Assembly: GCF_010993965.1 (NCBI RefSeq) | Contig: NZ_WIXM01000001.1 | Coordinates: 372,001 to 436,000, forward strand | DNA from: Gracilibacillus sp. YIM 98692 | GTDB taxonomy: Bacteria; Bacillota; Bacilli; Bacillales; Amphibacillaceae | Direction: 5' to 3' | DNA: 64,000 nucleotides | In this document: positions 25,650 through 35,205 of the stretch, piece by piece | How the letters are laid out: each line of letters begins with the position of its first letter | Position numbering within the stretch: position 1 is the stretch's first letter | Notes under the pieces: generated by a model | What the model was told of the DNA's origin: nothing | The model's input: the letters and a program-made list of their open reading frames with translations, nothing else | Database searches by the model: none | Made by a program: the position numbers and the translations under genes

Positions 25650-26894
25650 TTAGTTGTTACCACTTATTAAATTAATTTGATCTTTAATGTTTTGTACTGC
25701 TTCTTCTAATACTGCCTTTGGATCTTCACCTTCAGAAATGAATACTAATGCGTCAGCCATCGGATCCCACACTTGGGCCATTTCAGGTATATTAGGCATT
25801 GGGGCAGCGTATTGTATTTGTTCTTGAATTCCTTGATATAGCTCATCGTCTATTGTTACATCCGTCCGTGCAGGAATTCGTTGTAGTTCATCGAATAGAA
25901 ACTTAGAGTTCTCAGGATTTGACATAAATAATGCAAAGTCTGTCGCCCAATGTTTGTTTTCACTATATTCTGAGATAGCCATTCCTTTTACTCCTAAAAA
26001 CGATTCTAATTGATTGCCGTTAAATGTCGGGAGTGGAGCAATTGCTAAGTTATCACCTAAACCTGAGCTAAAATCAGGAATTCCCCAAGGCCCCGAGATA
26101 ATTGCACCAACTTTTCCATCACGGAATAATCCATTCATAACATCGTAAGTAACGCTTTCTGGAATATAACCATTTTGATGCCATGAAGCAATTAATTCTG
26201 CTCCCTCTACTACTTCATCAGTTGCTAAACCAATATCACTCGTGTCATATCCACCTTGCTCATTGTTTCCAAACACATATCCACCTGCTGCAGTTAGGAA
26301 TGGGTACGTAGGATAAAAGTCTGATGTGATATTTAGAAATCCATACTCATCTTTCTCAGCATTAGTTAAATTTGCTGCTATATTTGTAATATCTTCTATT
26401 GTCTTAGGAGCCTCAGGTACAAGTTCTTTATTGTAGAATAATCCAATTGTTTCAACTGATGATGGAATTCCTAATAATTTACCGTCGTACGTGAACGCTT
26501 CTAATGCAGACTCTTCATATCCGCTTAGTTGCTCTTCTGTTAATGTCAATTCCGCAGCTAAACCTTGTAAATATGAATCACCTATACGGTCATGTGTTTC
26601 GTAATATAAATCAGGGCCTTTCCCTGCAGGTGCATCTAAGGACAGATCCGCATTTTGAGCATCTACCACGTTTACCTTAATGCCTGTTTCTTCTGTATAT
26701 TTATCTCCGATAGCTTGAAATGCAGGTAAAACATCTTCCCATGCCCAAAAAGTCAACTCTTCTGGTTTCTCTGGAATTTCGTCACCGTTTGATTCCTGTT
26801 CGGCCTCTGTTGTATCCCGTTGCGGTCCACATGCGATCAATAGTGTAGTTAGCACGAACATGATAAGCCCAAATGATAATTTTCTTTTAATCAT
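25650..26894 (-). CDS. malE: Maltose/maltodextrin-binding lipoprotein, MalE-like
   Basis: A 414-residue extracellular solute-binding protein (family 1). The signal peptide ends with the lipobox LIAC (Cys22), then an acidic linker. The mature part has LTFWAWED and KVNVVDAQNADL near the N-terminus and ISGPWGIPDF near 270, which are family hallmarks. Length is typical. It follows the GH13 gene by 22 bp and precedes MalF. Binding of maltose or longer maltodextrins is inferred from family and neighbours. Confidence 0.9.
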   Translation of the reverse strand: MIKRKLSFGLIMFVLTTLLIACGPQRDTTEAEQESNGDEIPEKPEELTFWAWEDVLPAFQAIGDKYTEETGIKVNVVDAQNADLSLDAPAGKGPDLYYETHDRIGDSYLQGLAAELTLTEEQLSGYEESALEAFTYDGKLLGIPSSVETIGLFYNKELVPEAPKTIEDITNIAANLTNAEKDEYGFLNITSDFYPTYPFLTAAGGYVFGNNEQGGYDTSDIGLATDEVVEGAELIASWHQNGYIPESVTYDVMNGLFRDGKVGAIISGPWGIPDFSSGLGDNLAIAPLPTFNGNQLESFLGVKGMAISEYSENKHWATDFALFMSNPENSKFLFDELQRIPARTDVTIDDELYQGIQEQIQYAAPMPNIPEMAQVWDPMADALVFISEGEDPKAVLEEAVQNIKDQINLISGNN

Positions 26895-26916
26895 ATTAAT
26901 TCCTCCTAAATGTGTC

Positions 26917-28590
26917 CTATTTTAATGAATATACAGACGCTTGATATGGTTTAAATGTTAATTCCTTTGATAAACTATCATTTGTCTGCTTGTAATTGTT
27001 GAGAATAAGCGAAGACTCCTTATATTCTATTTTTTCTGGTAGCTCAACTGTAATTTCTTCTTCAGTCATATTACAGATAACTAATGCCTTTTTATCGTCT
27101 AAAACGCGTAAATAAGCGAAGATTGCAGGGTGATCAGGCAGTAGGAGCTGATAAGTTCCATAAACAAATACTTCATAGTCTTTCCTCAGTTTTATTAGAC
27201 CTTTGTAAAAATTTAAAATTGAATCCTCATCTGCTATTTGATCAGCGACATTAATAGAATCATAGTTTTGATTTAATTTTAACCAAGGTTTATCTGAGCT
27301 CGAAAAACCAGCATTATTATCCGAATTCCATTGCATTGGAGTCCGAGCATTGTCTCGACACTGAGCCCAGAGAATTTTCATTAAATCTTCGTGAGATTCA
27401 CCTTGTTCACGTTTTTTATGATAAAAATTTAGCATTCCAACATCATTGTAATCTTCAATATTTTCATACTGAACATTTGTCATCCCAATTTCTTGTCCTT
27501 GATAAATGAACGGAGTACCTTGCATTAAGAAATATGTTGTAGCAAGCATCTTTGCACTTTCTTTCCAATAACGATCATCATCGCCCCATGATGAAACACT
27601 TCTAGGTAGATCGTGATTTTCTAAAAATAAAGCGTTCCATCCTTTTCCATCTAGGCCAACTTGCCATTTAGATAATGCCTTTTTAAAACCTACGATATCT
27701 TTCGAATTTCCTTTTCCTTTATCCCATAAAGCTACATGGTCAAATTGAAAAATCATATTAAAATAACCATTATCTTTTCCTACCCAATATTCTGCATCTT
27801 CGACAGTCACACCGCCAGCTTCTCCAACAGTCATCACATCATAGTTTTTAATTGTCTTTTCAGCGAATTCACTTAAAAACTTATCAATCCCCTTTACATT
27901 CGTTGTATATTTTGCAGCAGGCACAACGTCTAATTTTTTTGGATTCGGTAAATCAGGGAAGCCAGGTTCTCTTTTGATATGGGAAATAGCATCAATCCGA
28001 AAACCATCAATCCCCTTATCAAGCCACCAATTGACCGTATCGTATAACGCTTCACGTACTTCAGCATTCTCCCAGTTTAAGTCAGGTTGTCGTTTTGAAA
28101 ATAAGTGCATAAAATATTCATCTGTTTTTGCATCATATTCCCAAATCGAACCACTAAAAATTGATTCCCAATTGTTAGGCGGCTGATCGTTTTCTTTTCC
28201 TTTACGCCAGATATACCAATCTCGCTTTGGATTTTCTTTAGATGACCTTGATTCTATGAACCACTCATGTTCATCACTGGTATGGTTTATTACTAAATCA
28301 ATAATTAATTTCATATCGCGGTTATGAACTTCTTCTAATAACTGATCAAAGTCTTCCATAGTGCCGAATTCGTCCATAATATCTTGATAATCAGATATGT
28401 CATAACCGTTATCATCATTTGGCGACTTATACATTGGGCAAATCCAAATAACATCTATACCTAACTCTTTAATATAGTCTAATTTTTGAATCATTCCTTG
28501 AAGATCACCAATTCCGTCTCCATTACTATCTTTAAAACTTCTTGGATAGACCTGATAAGCTACACTTTCTTTCCACCATTTTTTCTGCAT
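26917..28590 (-). CDS. malL: GH13 alpha-glucosidase / oligo-1,6-glucosidase (MalL-like)
   Basis: A 557-residue cytoplasmic glycosidase of GH13. Conserved regions are DLVINH near 100, GFRIDAI near 198 with the nucleophile Asp, VGEAGG near 256 with the acid/base Glu, and LENHD near 330 with the third catalytic Asp. The family splits maltose, isomaltose or short alpha-glucans to glucose. It has no signal peptide and is the first gene of the maltose operon, behind an operator-promoter overlap. Exact linkage preference is not determined from sequence. Confidence 0.92.
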   Translation of the reverse strand: MQKKWWKESVAYQVYPRSFKDSNGDGIGDLQGMIQKLDYIKELGIDVIWICPMYKSPNDDNGYDISDYQDIMDEFGTMEDFDQLLEEVHNRDMKLIIDLVINHTSDEHEWFIESRSSKENPKRDWYIWRKGKENDQPPNNWESIFSGSIWEYDAKTDEYFMHLFSKRQPDLNWENAEVREALYDTVNWWLDKGIDGFRIDAISHIKREPGFPDLPNPKKLDVVPAAKYTTNVKGIDKFLSEFAEKTIKNYDVMTVGEAGGVTVEDAEYWVGKDNGYFNMIFQFDHVALWDKGKGNSKDIVGFKKALSKWQVGLDGKGWNALFLENHDLPRSVSSWGDDDRYWKESAKMLATTYFLMQGTPFIYQGQEIGMTNVQYENIEDYNDVGMLNFYHKKREQGESHEDLMKILWAQCRDNARTPMQWNSDNNAGFSSSDKPWLKLNQNYDSINVADQIADEDSILNFYKGLIKLRKDYEVFVYGTYQLLLPDHPAIFAYLRVLDDKKALVICNMTEEEITVELPEKIEYKESSLILNNYKQTNDSLSKELTFKPYQASVYSLK

Positions 28591-28657
28591 AATTAATACA
28601 CTCCTGATTTTCTATAGTTGCGTTTTCAATATATAGGGAGTAATTAGATTTCTTTTC

Positions 28658-28688
28658 ATTATACGTAACCGGTTACGTAAATTAACAA
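28658..28688 (-). promoter_or_regulatory. Promoter of the maltose operon overlapping operator 1
   Basis: Minus-strand -10 TATAAT (28663-28658) with a weak TTGTTA (28688-28683) as possible -35. The 16-bp palindrome at 28663-28678 fills the spacer, so a bound LacI-type repressor would block RNA polymerase. Confidence 0.5.
28663..28678. promoter_or_regulatory. LacI-type operator 1 (perfect palindrome)
   Basis: ACGTAACCGGTTACGT, a perfect 16-bp palindrome with the central CG expected for LacI/MalR/CcpA-family proteins. It lies within the promoter of the GH13-malEFG operon. Confidence 0.85.
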
Positions 28689-28745
28689 AAAAACACCAAC
28701 TGTGCTCCCTACCAATATTCCCTTTGGTAAATTAAATCCTGTTTC

Positions 28746-28761
28746 ACGTAACCGGTTACGT
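28746..28761. promoter_or_regulatory. LacI-type operator 2
   Basis: The same 16-bp palindrome as operator 1, 83 bp upstream of it and just after the regulator stop. Two sites about eight helical turns apart would allow looping or cooperative repression. Confidence 0.85.
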
Positions 28762-28777
28762 ATTTTTGAAAGAGAGA

Positions 28778-29782
28778 CTATTGCGAGCATACACTCTGTC
28801 TCTCAATAATTTGATAATCAAGGATACAATTACTTACTTCTGTGTCCGAATTTATCATTTTAAACATCAGATTTGCAGCTTTTTCTGCCATTTCATTATG
28901 AGATAGCGAAACAGATGTCAGCGGTGGAGACATAAAATTACATAAATTTATATCGTCCATGCCAATAACGGATAATTTTTCAGGAACTTTAATACCTGAA
29001 TTATAAGCTGCAGACAAGACACCCATACCAATTTCATCATTCTCTGTAAAAATAGCTGTGAGATCGGGTACTCGATTTAACAAATGTTTGAGGCCTGTTA
29101 CTCCATCATCGATAGAAAACTTCCCATACTCAATACAACTTTCATTAAAAGATATGTTGTTATCAGAGAGAGCGTCTTTAAAACCCTCTACTCTAGGAAT
29201 AAGGTTACCGGCAATCCATTCTTCTTTATTTCCACTAATCATTCCAATCTTCTTATGACCTTTTTGTATTAAATACTTGGTCCCTGTGTACGCAGCTTCG
29301 TAGTCATTTGCTGTAACGTAAGGGACGGGAAATTCTGAATAAGCAGACAACAGTACAACTGGAACGCCCATTTTTTCGACATAATCATAATACTCTTTTT
29401 TCAGTACTGTACTAGCTAAAATAAGACCATCGATTCGTTTTTCATGTAATAGTTGCAGGTATTTCATAGTTTTGATACCATGCGATTCTGTGTGACATAC
29501 GATAACACTCGATCCTATATTGTGTGCGACTGACTCAATTCCATCCAAAAATTCAGTAACTAAAGAACTTGTTAAATTAGGGACTAATACACCAATGGTA
29601 TTTGTTCTTTTATTAGTCAAACCTCTTGCTATCCCACTAGGATAGTAATCTAATTCTTGAATGACATTAAGTACTTTTCTTTTTGTCTTTTCTGAATAAC
29701 CACCTTGGTCGTTCAATATCCTAGAAACTGTTGCTGTTGATACATTTGCTGTTTGGGCTACATCTTTTATTGTATAGGCCAT
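28778..29782 (-). CDS. LacI-family transcriptional regulator of the maltose operon
   Basis: A 334-residue regulator. The N-terminal helix-turn-helix and hinge are TIKDVAQTANVSTATVSRIL, residues 3-22. A periplasmic-binding-protein-like sugar domain follows (TNTIGVLVPNLTSSLV near 60). It lies upstream of the GH13 gene in the same direction. Identical palindromes are found upstream of its own gene and twice upstream of the operon, so it very likely represses both and is released by maltose or a related sugar. MalR of other Firmicutes is the likely counterpart. Confidence 0.9.
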   Translation of the reverse strand: MAYTIKDVAQTANVSTATVSRILNDQGGYSEKTKRKVLNVIQELDYYPSGIARGLTNKRTNTIGVLVPNLTSSLVTEFLDGIESVAHNIGSSVIVCHTESHGIKTMKYLQLLHEKRIDGLILASTVLKKEYYDYVEKMGVPVVLLSAYSEFPVPYVTANDYEAAYTGTKYLIQKGHKKIGMISGNKEEWIAGNLIPRVEGFKDALSDNNISFNESCIEYGKFSIDDGVTGLKHLLNRVPDLTAIFTENDEIGMGVLSAAYNSGIKVPEKLSVIGMDDINLCNFMSPPLTSVSLSHNEMAEKAANLMFKMINSDTEVSNCILDYQIIERQSVCSQ

Positions 29783-29808
29783 AACGATATCCTTCTCCCT
29801 ACTAACTA

Positions 29809-29824
29809 ACGTAACCGGTTACGT
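29809..29824. promoter_or_regulatory. LacI-type operator 3 (autoregulation)
   Basis: The third identical 16-bp palindrome, 27 bp upstream of the regulator ATG. It suggests that the regulator controls its own gene. Confidence 0.85.
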
Positions 29825-29891
29825 AAATATTAACATAGAACGAAAAGCCTTTCAATGTTCTTTTTAATAAATCTGATAGAAGGTATATCAG

Positions 29892-30269
29892 TTATTTTAT
29901 AATAAAACCTCTTTTCTGAAGCACGAATATCACGAATACGTTCAAATCATCATCGATTACTTTATCTAAAGCTTTCTTGGATACTTTACTACCAGCTATA
30001 CCTCCAATCGCACCTCCAATAAATGTACCCACAACAGGGACTACTGAACCTATTGATCACCTAAATCTGCTTTTTACTTCTTCACGAAATCTAGGAAATG
30101 CTAACGCTTCAATAGGATGTTTATGTAATTTATCGTAGTCATACGCTATACTAGCTAGCTCTAATTTTGTCTCTAAATCAAGTGATAAACAGGAAGATGC
30201 TCCATCATAAATCCCCTTATCAAGTTTATTTGTTATAAAAGTACATTCATTAGCTAGAAAAGATATCAT
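29892..30269 (-). pseudogene. Interrupted gene for a glycine-zipper protein
   Basis: The 70-residue frame from 30269 ends at a TGA (30057-30059), but the same frame stays open to a TAA at 29892, giving 125 residues with one internal stop. The part after the stop has a glycine-zipper or membrane-insertion pattern (VGTFIGGAIGGIAGSKVSKKAL). A Trp codon mutated to TGA is the simplest reading. The function of the parent is not recognised; glycine zippers occur in secreted toxins and phage lysis-type proteins. Confidence 0.45.
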
Positions 30270-30282
30270 TCTCTTGTATATT

Positions 30283-31878
30283 TTATATTAACTTTTTCAT
30301 TAGCTCCTTGCTCACCTTTTCCGCTCTTTTTTGGAAGAATACTTCATAATTATCCTGCCATATGCCATAGGTATCAATATCATCAATTAAATGTGTTTTC
30401 ATTGATTTTGCAAGCTTCTCGTTTTGTTCTTTAAAAGCCTTCATGTAAATCGAAGGAGCTTTTGCTTTGATTTTTCGCTTATTGAGAAAATCATCAACTA
30501 TTGTGATGTTTAAAATATGATTTATATAAGATTCCTCTTTTCCTTGTTTCTTTAAAAAGGCACGAGGGAAAAAGTGATGGTAGTTTTTACTATTTGCTTG
30601 TTTTAACCAACCATTATTCATTCGCACTATTGAATGGTCATTAAACGACTTTGGCTCTTGATATGCATATAAACAAAGAATAGACTTAATATAACTTCGA
30701 TTGGCACTAAACCAACCATTCTCTATTATTGCTTCTGGACTAATATCCACATGAAAATCATACTTAGGTTGCTTATCCGATAATATTTTATCAATTCGTT
30801 TCACATCTTGTCCTAATTTCGTCTCCACTGCTGATGAATATCTTTCTGATAATGACACCCTCCAGAAAAAGTCTTCTAACCGACGTTTCATATTAGCTTC
30901 TGGTTTATCGGGATGATGATAAAAAAAGTATGCGAATGGTACTATTAATGAGTTATACGGTAATATTCGTGAAACAGGGATACGAAAATAATTCCTAAAA
31001 TAATCTACAGACCGTTCTACTGCATTTACCACTCCATCCCATTCATCTATGAACTTTTGTCTGTCTAGTTTTAAAATATGCTTCTTTGCACATTCACCCT
31101 TTTGTAACAAGGCCATTGTTTGTAAAAAAACAATCGCCGGTACGGTATCAAAACCAACTTCCTCTAGCCTTTCCTTTATTTGGTCATATTGTTCAGATAA
31201 ATCAAAATCTCGTTCAGCATCATATGTTTTTGCCACCATAATTTCAAATACGGATAGGTCTTTACCTCCAACATTAAGCCGAGTGAATACTTCTGTTGCT
31301 ACATCTATAGTTGCATCTCGTAATAGAATGGTAGAGAATCTATATGTATTTAAACGTTTTTGATAATCTTCTAAAACAGAATAACTGCTTGGCGGATAGT
31401 TTGATAATACGGAAATACCACCAAATAACAAATCTTTCAACTTAATAATTTCTTTTTCGTCTCTATCCTTGACTTCCGTAATAATAATTGGTTCGTCTTG
31501 TTCCGCCACTAGATCTACATAGATGTCTTCAAAATGATCGCTTTTATTCTTATCTCGGGCAATAGTTAATCCTTTTAAACTAGCAAAGAGACTTGTCATT
31601 CTCTGTTGACCATCTAATACATATTGTACTTTAGCTCCATCTGGAGTTTCCGGTAGTACTGCTCCTCCAATATTACGGATTGCGCGTAACCTCTCATCTG
31701 TTTCCCATAAAATAAATGTACCGATTGGATATCCTTTGATAATACTATCTAGAAGCTGTGATGATTGAGCTTTAGACCAAACAAAATCACGTTGGAACTG
31801 TGGGATTTTAATAATTCCTTTGTCAATATCATGAATTAAAGTGGAAAAAGTAATAGACTGCGGTTCAGGCTGATACAT
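30283..31878 (-). CDS. DUF262-domain protein with C-terminal HNH-like region (defence-type)
   Basis: A 531-residue protein. The DUF262 (ParB/Srx-like) motif LDGQQRMTS is near residue 87, preceded by IPQFQRDFVW near 22. The C-terminal part has NYHHFFPRAFLKK, which matches the HNH-type histidine box of DUF1524-like domains fused to DUF262. This layout is that of GmrSD-type and related single-chain nucleases that attack modified or foreign DNA. GGAGG precedes the ATG. Its place at the edge of a restriction-rich island supports defence, but its target is unknown. Confidence 0.85.
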   Translation of the reverse strand: MYQPEPQSITFSTLIHDIDKGIIKIPQFQRDFVWSKAQSSQLLDSIIKGYPIGTFILWETDERLRAIRNIGGAVLPETPDGAKVQYVLDGQQRMTSLFASLKGLTIARDKNKSDHFEDIYVDLVAEQDEPIIITEVKDRDEKEIIKLKDLLFGGISVLSNYPPSSYSVLEDYQKRLNTYRFSTILLRDATIDVATEVFTRLNVGGKDLSVFEIMVAKTYDAERDFDLSEQYDQIKERLEEVGFDTVPAIVFLQTMALLQKGECAKKHILKLDRQKFIDEWDGVVNAVERSVDYFRNYFRIPVSRILPYNSLIVPFAYFFYHHPDKPEANMKRRLEDFFWRVSLSERYSSAVETKLGQDVKRIDKILSDKQPKYDFHVDISPEAIIENGWFSANRSYIKSILCLYAYQEPKSFNDHSIVRMNNGWLKQANSKNYHHFFPRAFLKKQGKEESYINHILNITIVDDFLNKRKIKAKAPSIYMKAFKEQNEKLAKSMKTHLIDDIDTYGIWQDNYEVFFQKRAEKVSKELMKKLI

Positions 31879-31978
31879 AATTATTCCTCCATTTCATTAC
31901 ATATTAGTGGTCGTGTTGTCCAAATTCCAGCTCATCCCGAAGTCATGCTGTTTAGGTCTTTTCCAACCCTCATGAAAT

Positions 31979-32059
31979 GCGAGAGCAAATTATTCAGTAA
32001 ATCAGCACAATAATAAATCTAGGATTCTAGCAGGTTATTGCTGGGAATGGCCGAAGTAG
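31979..32059 (+). pseudogene. Small remnant of a DUF2075-type P-loop protein
   Basis: In one frame the bases read ARANYSVNQHNN KSRILAGYCWEWPK then stop. The KSRILAGYCWEW segment is a hallmark of DUF2075 (phage/defence helicase-like) proteins. Nothing before or after continues the homology. The rest of 31879-32255 shows no gene. Short evidence, so treat as tentative. Confidence 0.35.
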
Positions 32060-32255
32060 AAGCGTACGACTCTGATTATTATGACATCTACCTAGTACCG
32101 GGTATTTATCAAAAAAGGCTAGCGCTAGATCATTTTCAAGAATGATTTCTAGGTTGTTGTTATGGAAAAAAATGGGCATGACATAGTAAATTTTCCTTTT
32201 AATTTTCCCTTATTTTAACATAATTTGAAGTAGGATGTGGTAGAAAATATGCACA

Positions 32256-32928
32256 CTACCACTCCTGACTCCTCAAATATTCCTGCAACCTTCGATCAGA
32301 CTTAGTAGCTTTTTTCTTTTTTTCCTTTTCCTGTTTTATTTTTTGATTATGCTCTTCTTTTTGTTTCACATACCAATCCAGCACAATATCTCGTTTAGAT
32401 TTATGATTTTTTTCTGAAATGCTATCGTTTTCTGTCAAGTCTTGTATCATCTAACGTTTTAATACCAGTATGTTCCCAGTTTAACAGCACACTTTCAATG
32501 TATTTCACCCCTTTTGTATCTGCTTTCGCTGCGACTTTCATTACAGCAAGTAACAAATCATAGCCATATTCGTCATACCACTGTGTCAACAGTTCGTAAT
32601 TGAAAGGTGACTCGATAATCCCTCTTTGTAAATTGTCACGATAAAAATGAATCACTTTTTCCCAAAAGCGCTCGTCTTTATTATTATTATAATATTCTTT
32701 TATGTCTTTAATCTTTAATGTCTTTAATAATGTCTTTACGGAGCTTGTATCCCTTATCACGACTGACTCCCCGCCATTTATCGGTACGTATTTTACGAAC
32801 TTGAAAGTAAGTGTTTTACTTACCGTTTTATTGCGTTTGGTAAGTAAATTACTTACCTGTATACTTTTAGGAGTTAGTGTTTCACTTACTTTTTTCGGCA
32901 TTTTGGCAGCTGGTGTCATAGGTATCAC
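32256..32928 (-). pseudogene. Frameshifted DnaD-like phage replication protein
   Basis: Two overlapping frames together make one DnaD-type protein. The upstream frame (32928-32422, 168 residues) carries the DnaD C-domain (FWEKVIHFYRDNLQRG, WYDEYGYDLLLAVMKVAAK, YIESVLLNWEHTGIKTLDD). The downstream frame (32450-32256, 64 residues) supplies the usual charged Lys/Glu tail ending LQEYLRSQEW. A frameshift near 32425-32445 separates them. No helicase gene is nearby. It is a second, independent replication-gene remnant besides the one at 17828-18712. Confidence 0.55.
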
Positions 32929-33719
32929 CTCAGGTTATTTTCAAATATTCATAATGTTGACCATGCCATATTTATAATCATCAAAAGATGCGTAAAGGTT
33001 AGTTAGTCTAGTTAATTTTTACAAAAATTTTACATTATAGGAGTTTGTATGATTATGTAGTTTGAGGAATATAGAAATGGAACGAGGAAATTTCCGTGCG
33101 GTTATGTTTTAATTAAGGAAAAGCATGAAGATACCTTTATAAAAATCAGAAAGATTTCTTGCTTATAAATTCCCATAGAACGAAAAAAAACAGTCAATAT
33201 TTTAAACTGTTGAAGGTTAAGAAATTCATATAATAAAGCCCATAGCGGTCACTATGGGGTGTGGATAAGTAGTCCCCCTTAGAGGAATCGGCTGCATTCT
33301 TCGATCAATGATACAATCAAGAAGGTGCCAAAAGTATATAACATTATGAAATCTAATACATACTCACAAGGCTACTCCCTTTCTAGTTAGGGAGTAGCCC
33401 AACTTAACCTAAAAAAACGTTACCCATTTTTCGGTATAACACAACTAACTTGAACAAACATTCTTTTATCATGTTTGTTACGGTGAGACAATCGACAAAA
33501 ACCGGTAAGTACAGGCACTGGAAATTAAATAGCTTGACACCATTTCCAATATTTCATAATACGCAGAAATGCCGAAGAACGTTGCCCTTATAATCTTCTA
33601 AAATATATTAAAATCATGTAAACTATTTAACATAAGTTATCTATCTGTTTTCAGTTAACTTTTTATGTCTAATATAATCAGGAAAACCTTTCAAAAAGAA
33701 AACCACTTCTGTTACTGTA
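32929..33719. other. Gene-free stretch with hairpins
   Basis: About 790 bp with no credible gene. It contains a short hairpin CCCATAG/CTATGGG (33239-33258) and a perfect 11-bp stem GGCTACTCCCT/AGGGAGTAGCC (33370-33399) without T-tracts. The rest looks like decayed sequence between mobile-element remnants. Confidence 0.5.
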
Positions 33720-34363
33720 TTATTTATTAGTCCTTGTAACATTCCCTTCCCTGATATCAGGATAACAAGCTCTAATCAAATCATTAGTACGACTAACTAA
33801 TTCAGGTACACTTTTACTGTCTTTATTTTGAATATATCTATAAGAAGTAAATTCATCTATAACTTTCTGCTTTTGTTTAGAAAGTGGGTTACCAAAATAT
33901 ATGTCATTCATACCTATGAGACTTTTACCAGCTGCTTGTGAAATAACCTGACTTGATTTTGGATCGACTCCAGAACTAATCGCCCCCAGGTATGCTCCAA
34001 CTTTGCCTAGTGTAGGCATCAATTTTAATGCATATTCCTTAAAGTTCTTCTTTGCTTTAGAAAAATTACCATCAATCACTTCATAAATCTCTTCAATTAA
34101 ACTTTTTAACAATTCTTCGCTATTACTAACCATCCAAGGATTAAATCGGATGATATGACATTTTTTATCATCTATTAGGAACTGTTCACAAAAATTTAGC
34201 ATAGTAGATTTTCCTGTACCCCAATCTCCATTTATCGATATTGCAAACGGAGTATGGGGGAGTAGTTTCTAATAAAATCAGCTATTTGTTCAGACCTTTC
34301 AGTAAAGTGTAACTTATCAAATTTAAAATCTCGTAAAGGTTGATACTCAATTAAATTTTCCAA
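33720..34363 (-). pseudogene. Broken KAP-family P-loop NTPase
   Basis: A TTG start at 34363 follows GGAGG and gives about 35 residues ending NYSP. A one-base loss in a C-run (G-run at 34256-34260 on the plus strand) shifts the frame. Restoring it gives the Walker A SINGDWGTGKST and then the open 160-residue frame with RFNPW, both hallmarks of KAP NTPases. The Walker B DDLDR-type motif is missing and the gene is far shorter than usual (more than 500 residues), so an internal deletion is also likely. KAP proteins act in phage exclusion. Confidence 0.7.
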
Positions 34364-34474
34364 TTATATAACCTCCAGACCTGTCAAAAGATTCAATTCT
34401 TAGGGTCTCCTCACCATATAATTGTTCTATTTTATTTGAAATAGTACAATGTCTTTTAGAAGGAAGTGAAACTG

Positions 34475-35203
34475 ATGCCCACTATCAATTTCGGAACAAC
34501 AATAATCTATTATAATTACTTCATTCAGAATAGAAAAGACGTAAAAATTTCAATAGATCTTGTAAATGGTGTTGAAATCTATAAACCAAGGAATGTAAGT
34601 AAATCTAAATTAAACGATATACTTATTCAAAAAGCACCATGGATCAACCAAAAGCTTGAGGAACTAAATGAAGTTAAAACAAGCGTTCAACAAAAAGAGT
34701 TTGTTAGCGGCGAAAAACTTCCATACCTAGGTCGTCATTATCGATTAAAGGTATTCAAAGAGCCTGTTAAGACTGCTTCTATACAACTTAAACAAGGGCG
34801 CTTTATTGCGGTCGTTCCACATGATTGGACTCAATATCAAATCCAGGATCTTCTTGAACAACAACTTATTGCATGGTATCGTCAACATGGTTTTAAAAAA
34901 ATAATAGAACGAGCAAAGGATTATCAAGCGATTTTAGGTGTTGAACCTCGTTCCATCCAATTAAGAACGCAACATAGACGATGGGGTACATGCACGCCCA
35001 ATGGTGATATCTATCTGAATTGGAGAATGGTAATGGCTCCAGTTCGAGTGATTGATTATATCATTGTACATGAATTAGTTCATCTACTTGTTCCTCAACA
35101 TAATGATAAATTTTGGCGTTTAGTTAAATCGACACTTCCTCATTATGAACATTCCAAAGAATGGCTAAGAGTTCATGGTGTTGAACTACATTGTATCGGC
35201 TGA
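34475..35203 (+). CDS. YgjP/SprT-like zinc metallopeptidase (DUF45), RM-associated
   Basis: A 242-residue protein with the zinc motif HELVH near residue 202, followed by HNDKFW supplying the third ligand, and RRWGTCTPNG, a DUF45/YgjP signature. The ATG at 34475 fits an AAGGAAG ribosome site better than the GTG nine bases earlier. Genes of this family are often found next to hsdR, as here (head to tail with hsdR on the opposite strand). A role in processing or degrading HsdR, or in DNA-protein crosslink handling, is speculative. Confidence 0.85.
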   Translation: MPTINFGTTIIYYNYFIQNRKDVKISIDLVNGVEIYKPRNVSKSKLNDILIQKAPWINQKLEELNEVKTSVQQKEFVSGEKLPYLGRHYRLKVFKEPVKTASIQLKQGRFIAVVPHDWTQYQIQDLLEQQLIAWYRQHGFKKIIERAKDYQAILGVEPRSIQLRTQHRRWGTCTPNGDIYLNWRMVMAPVRVIDYIIVHELVHLLVPQHNDKFWRLVKSTLPHYEHSKEWLRVHGVELHCIG

Positions 35204-35205
35204 AT

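Noticed and set aside
32929-33719. Protein gene in the 790-bp gap
   Set aside because: Short frames only, without ribosome sites or recognisable motifs on either strand.
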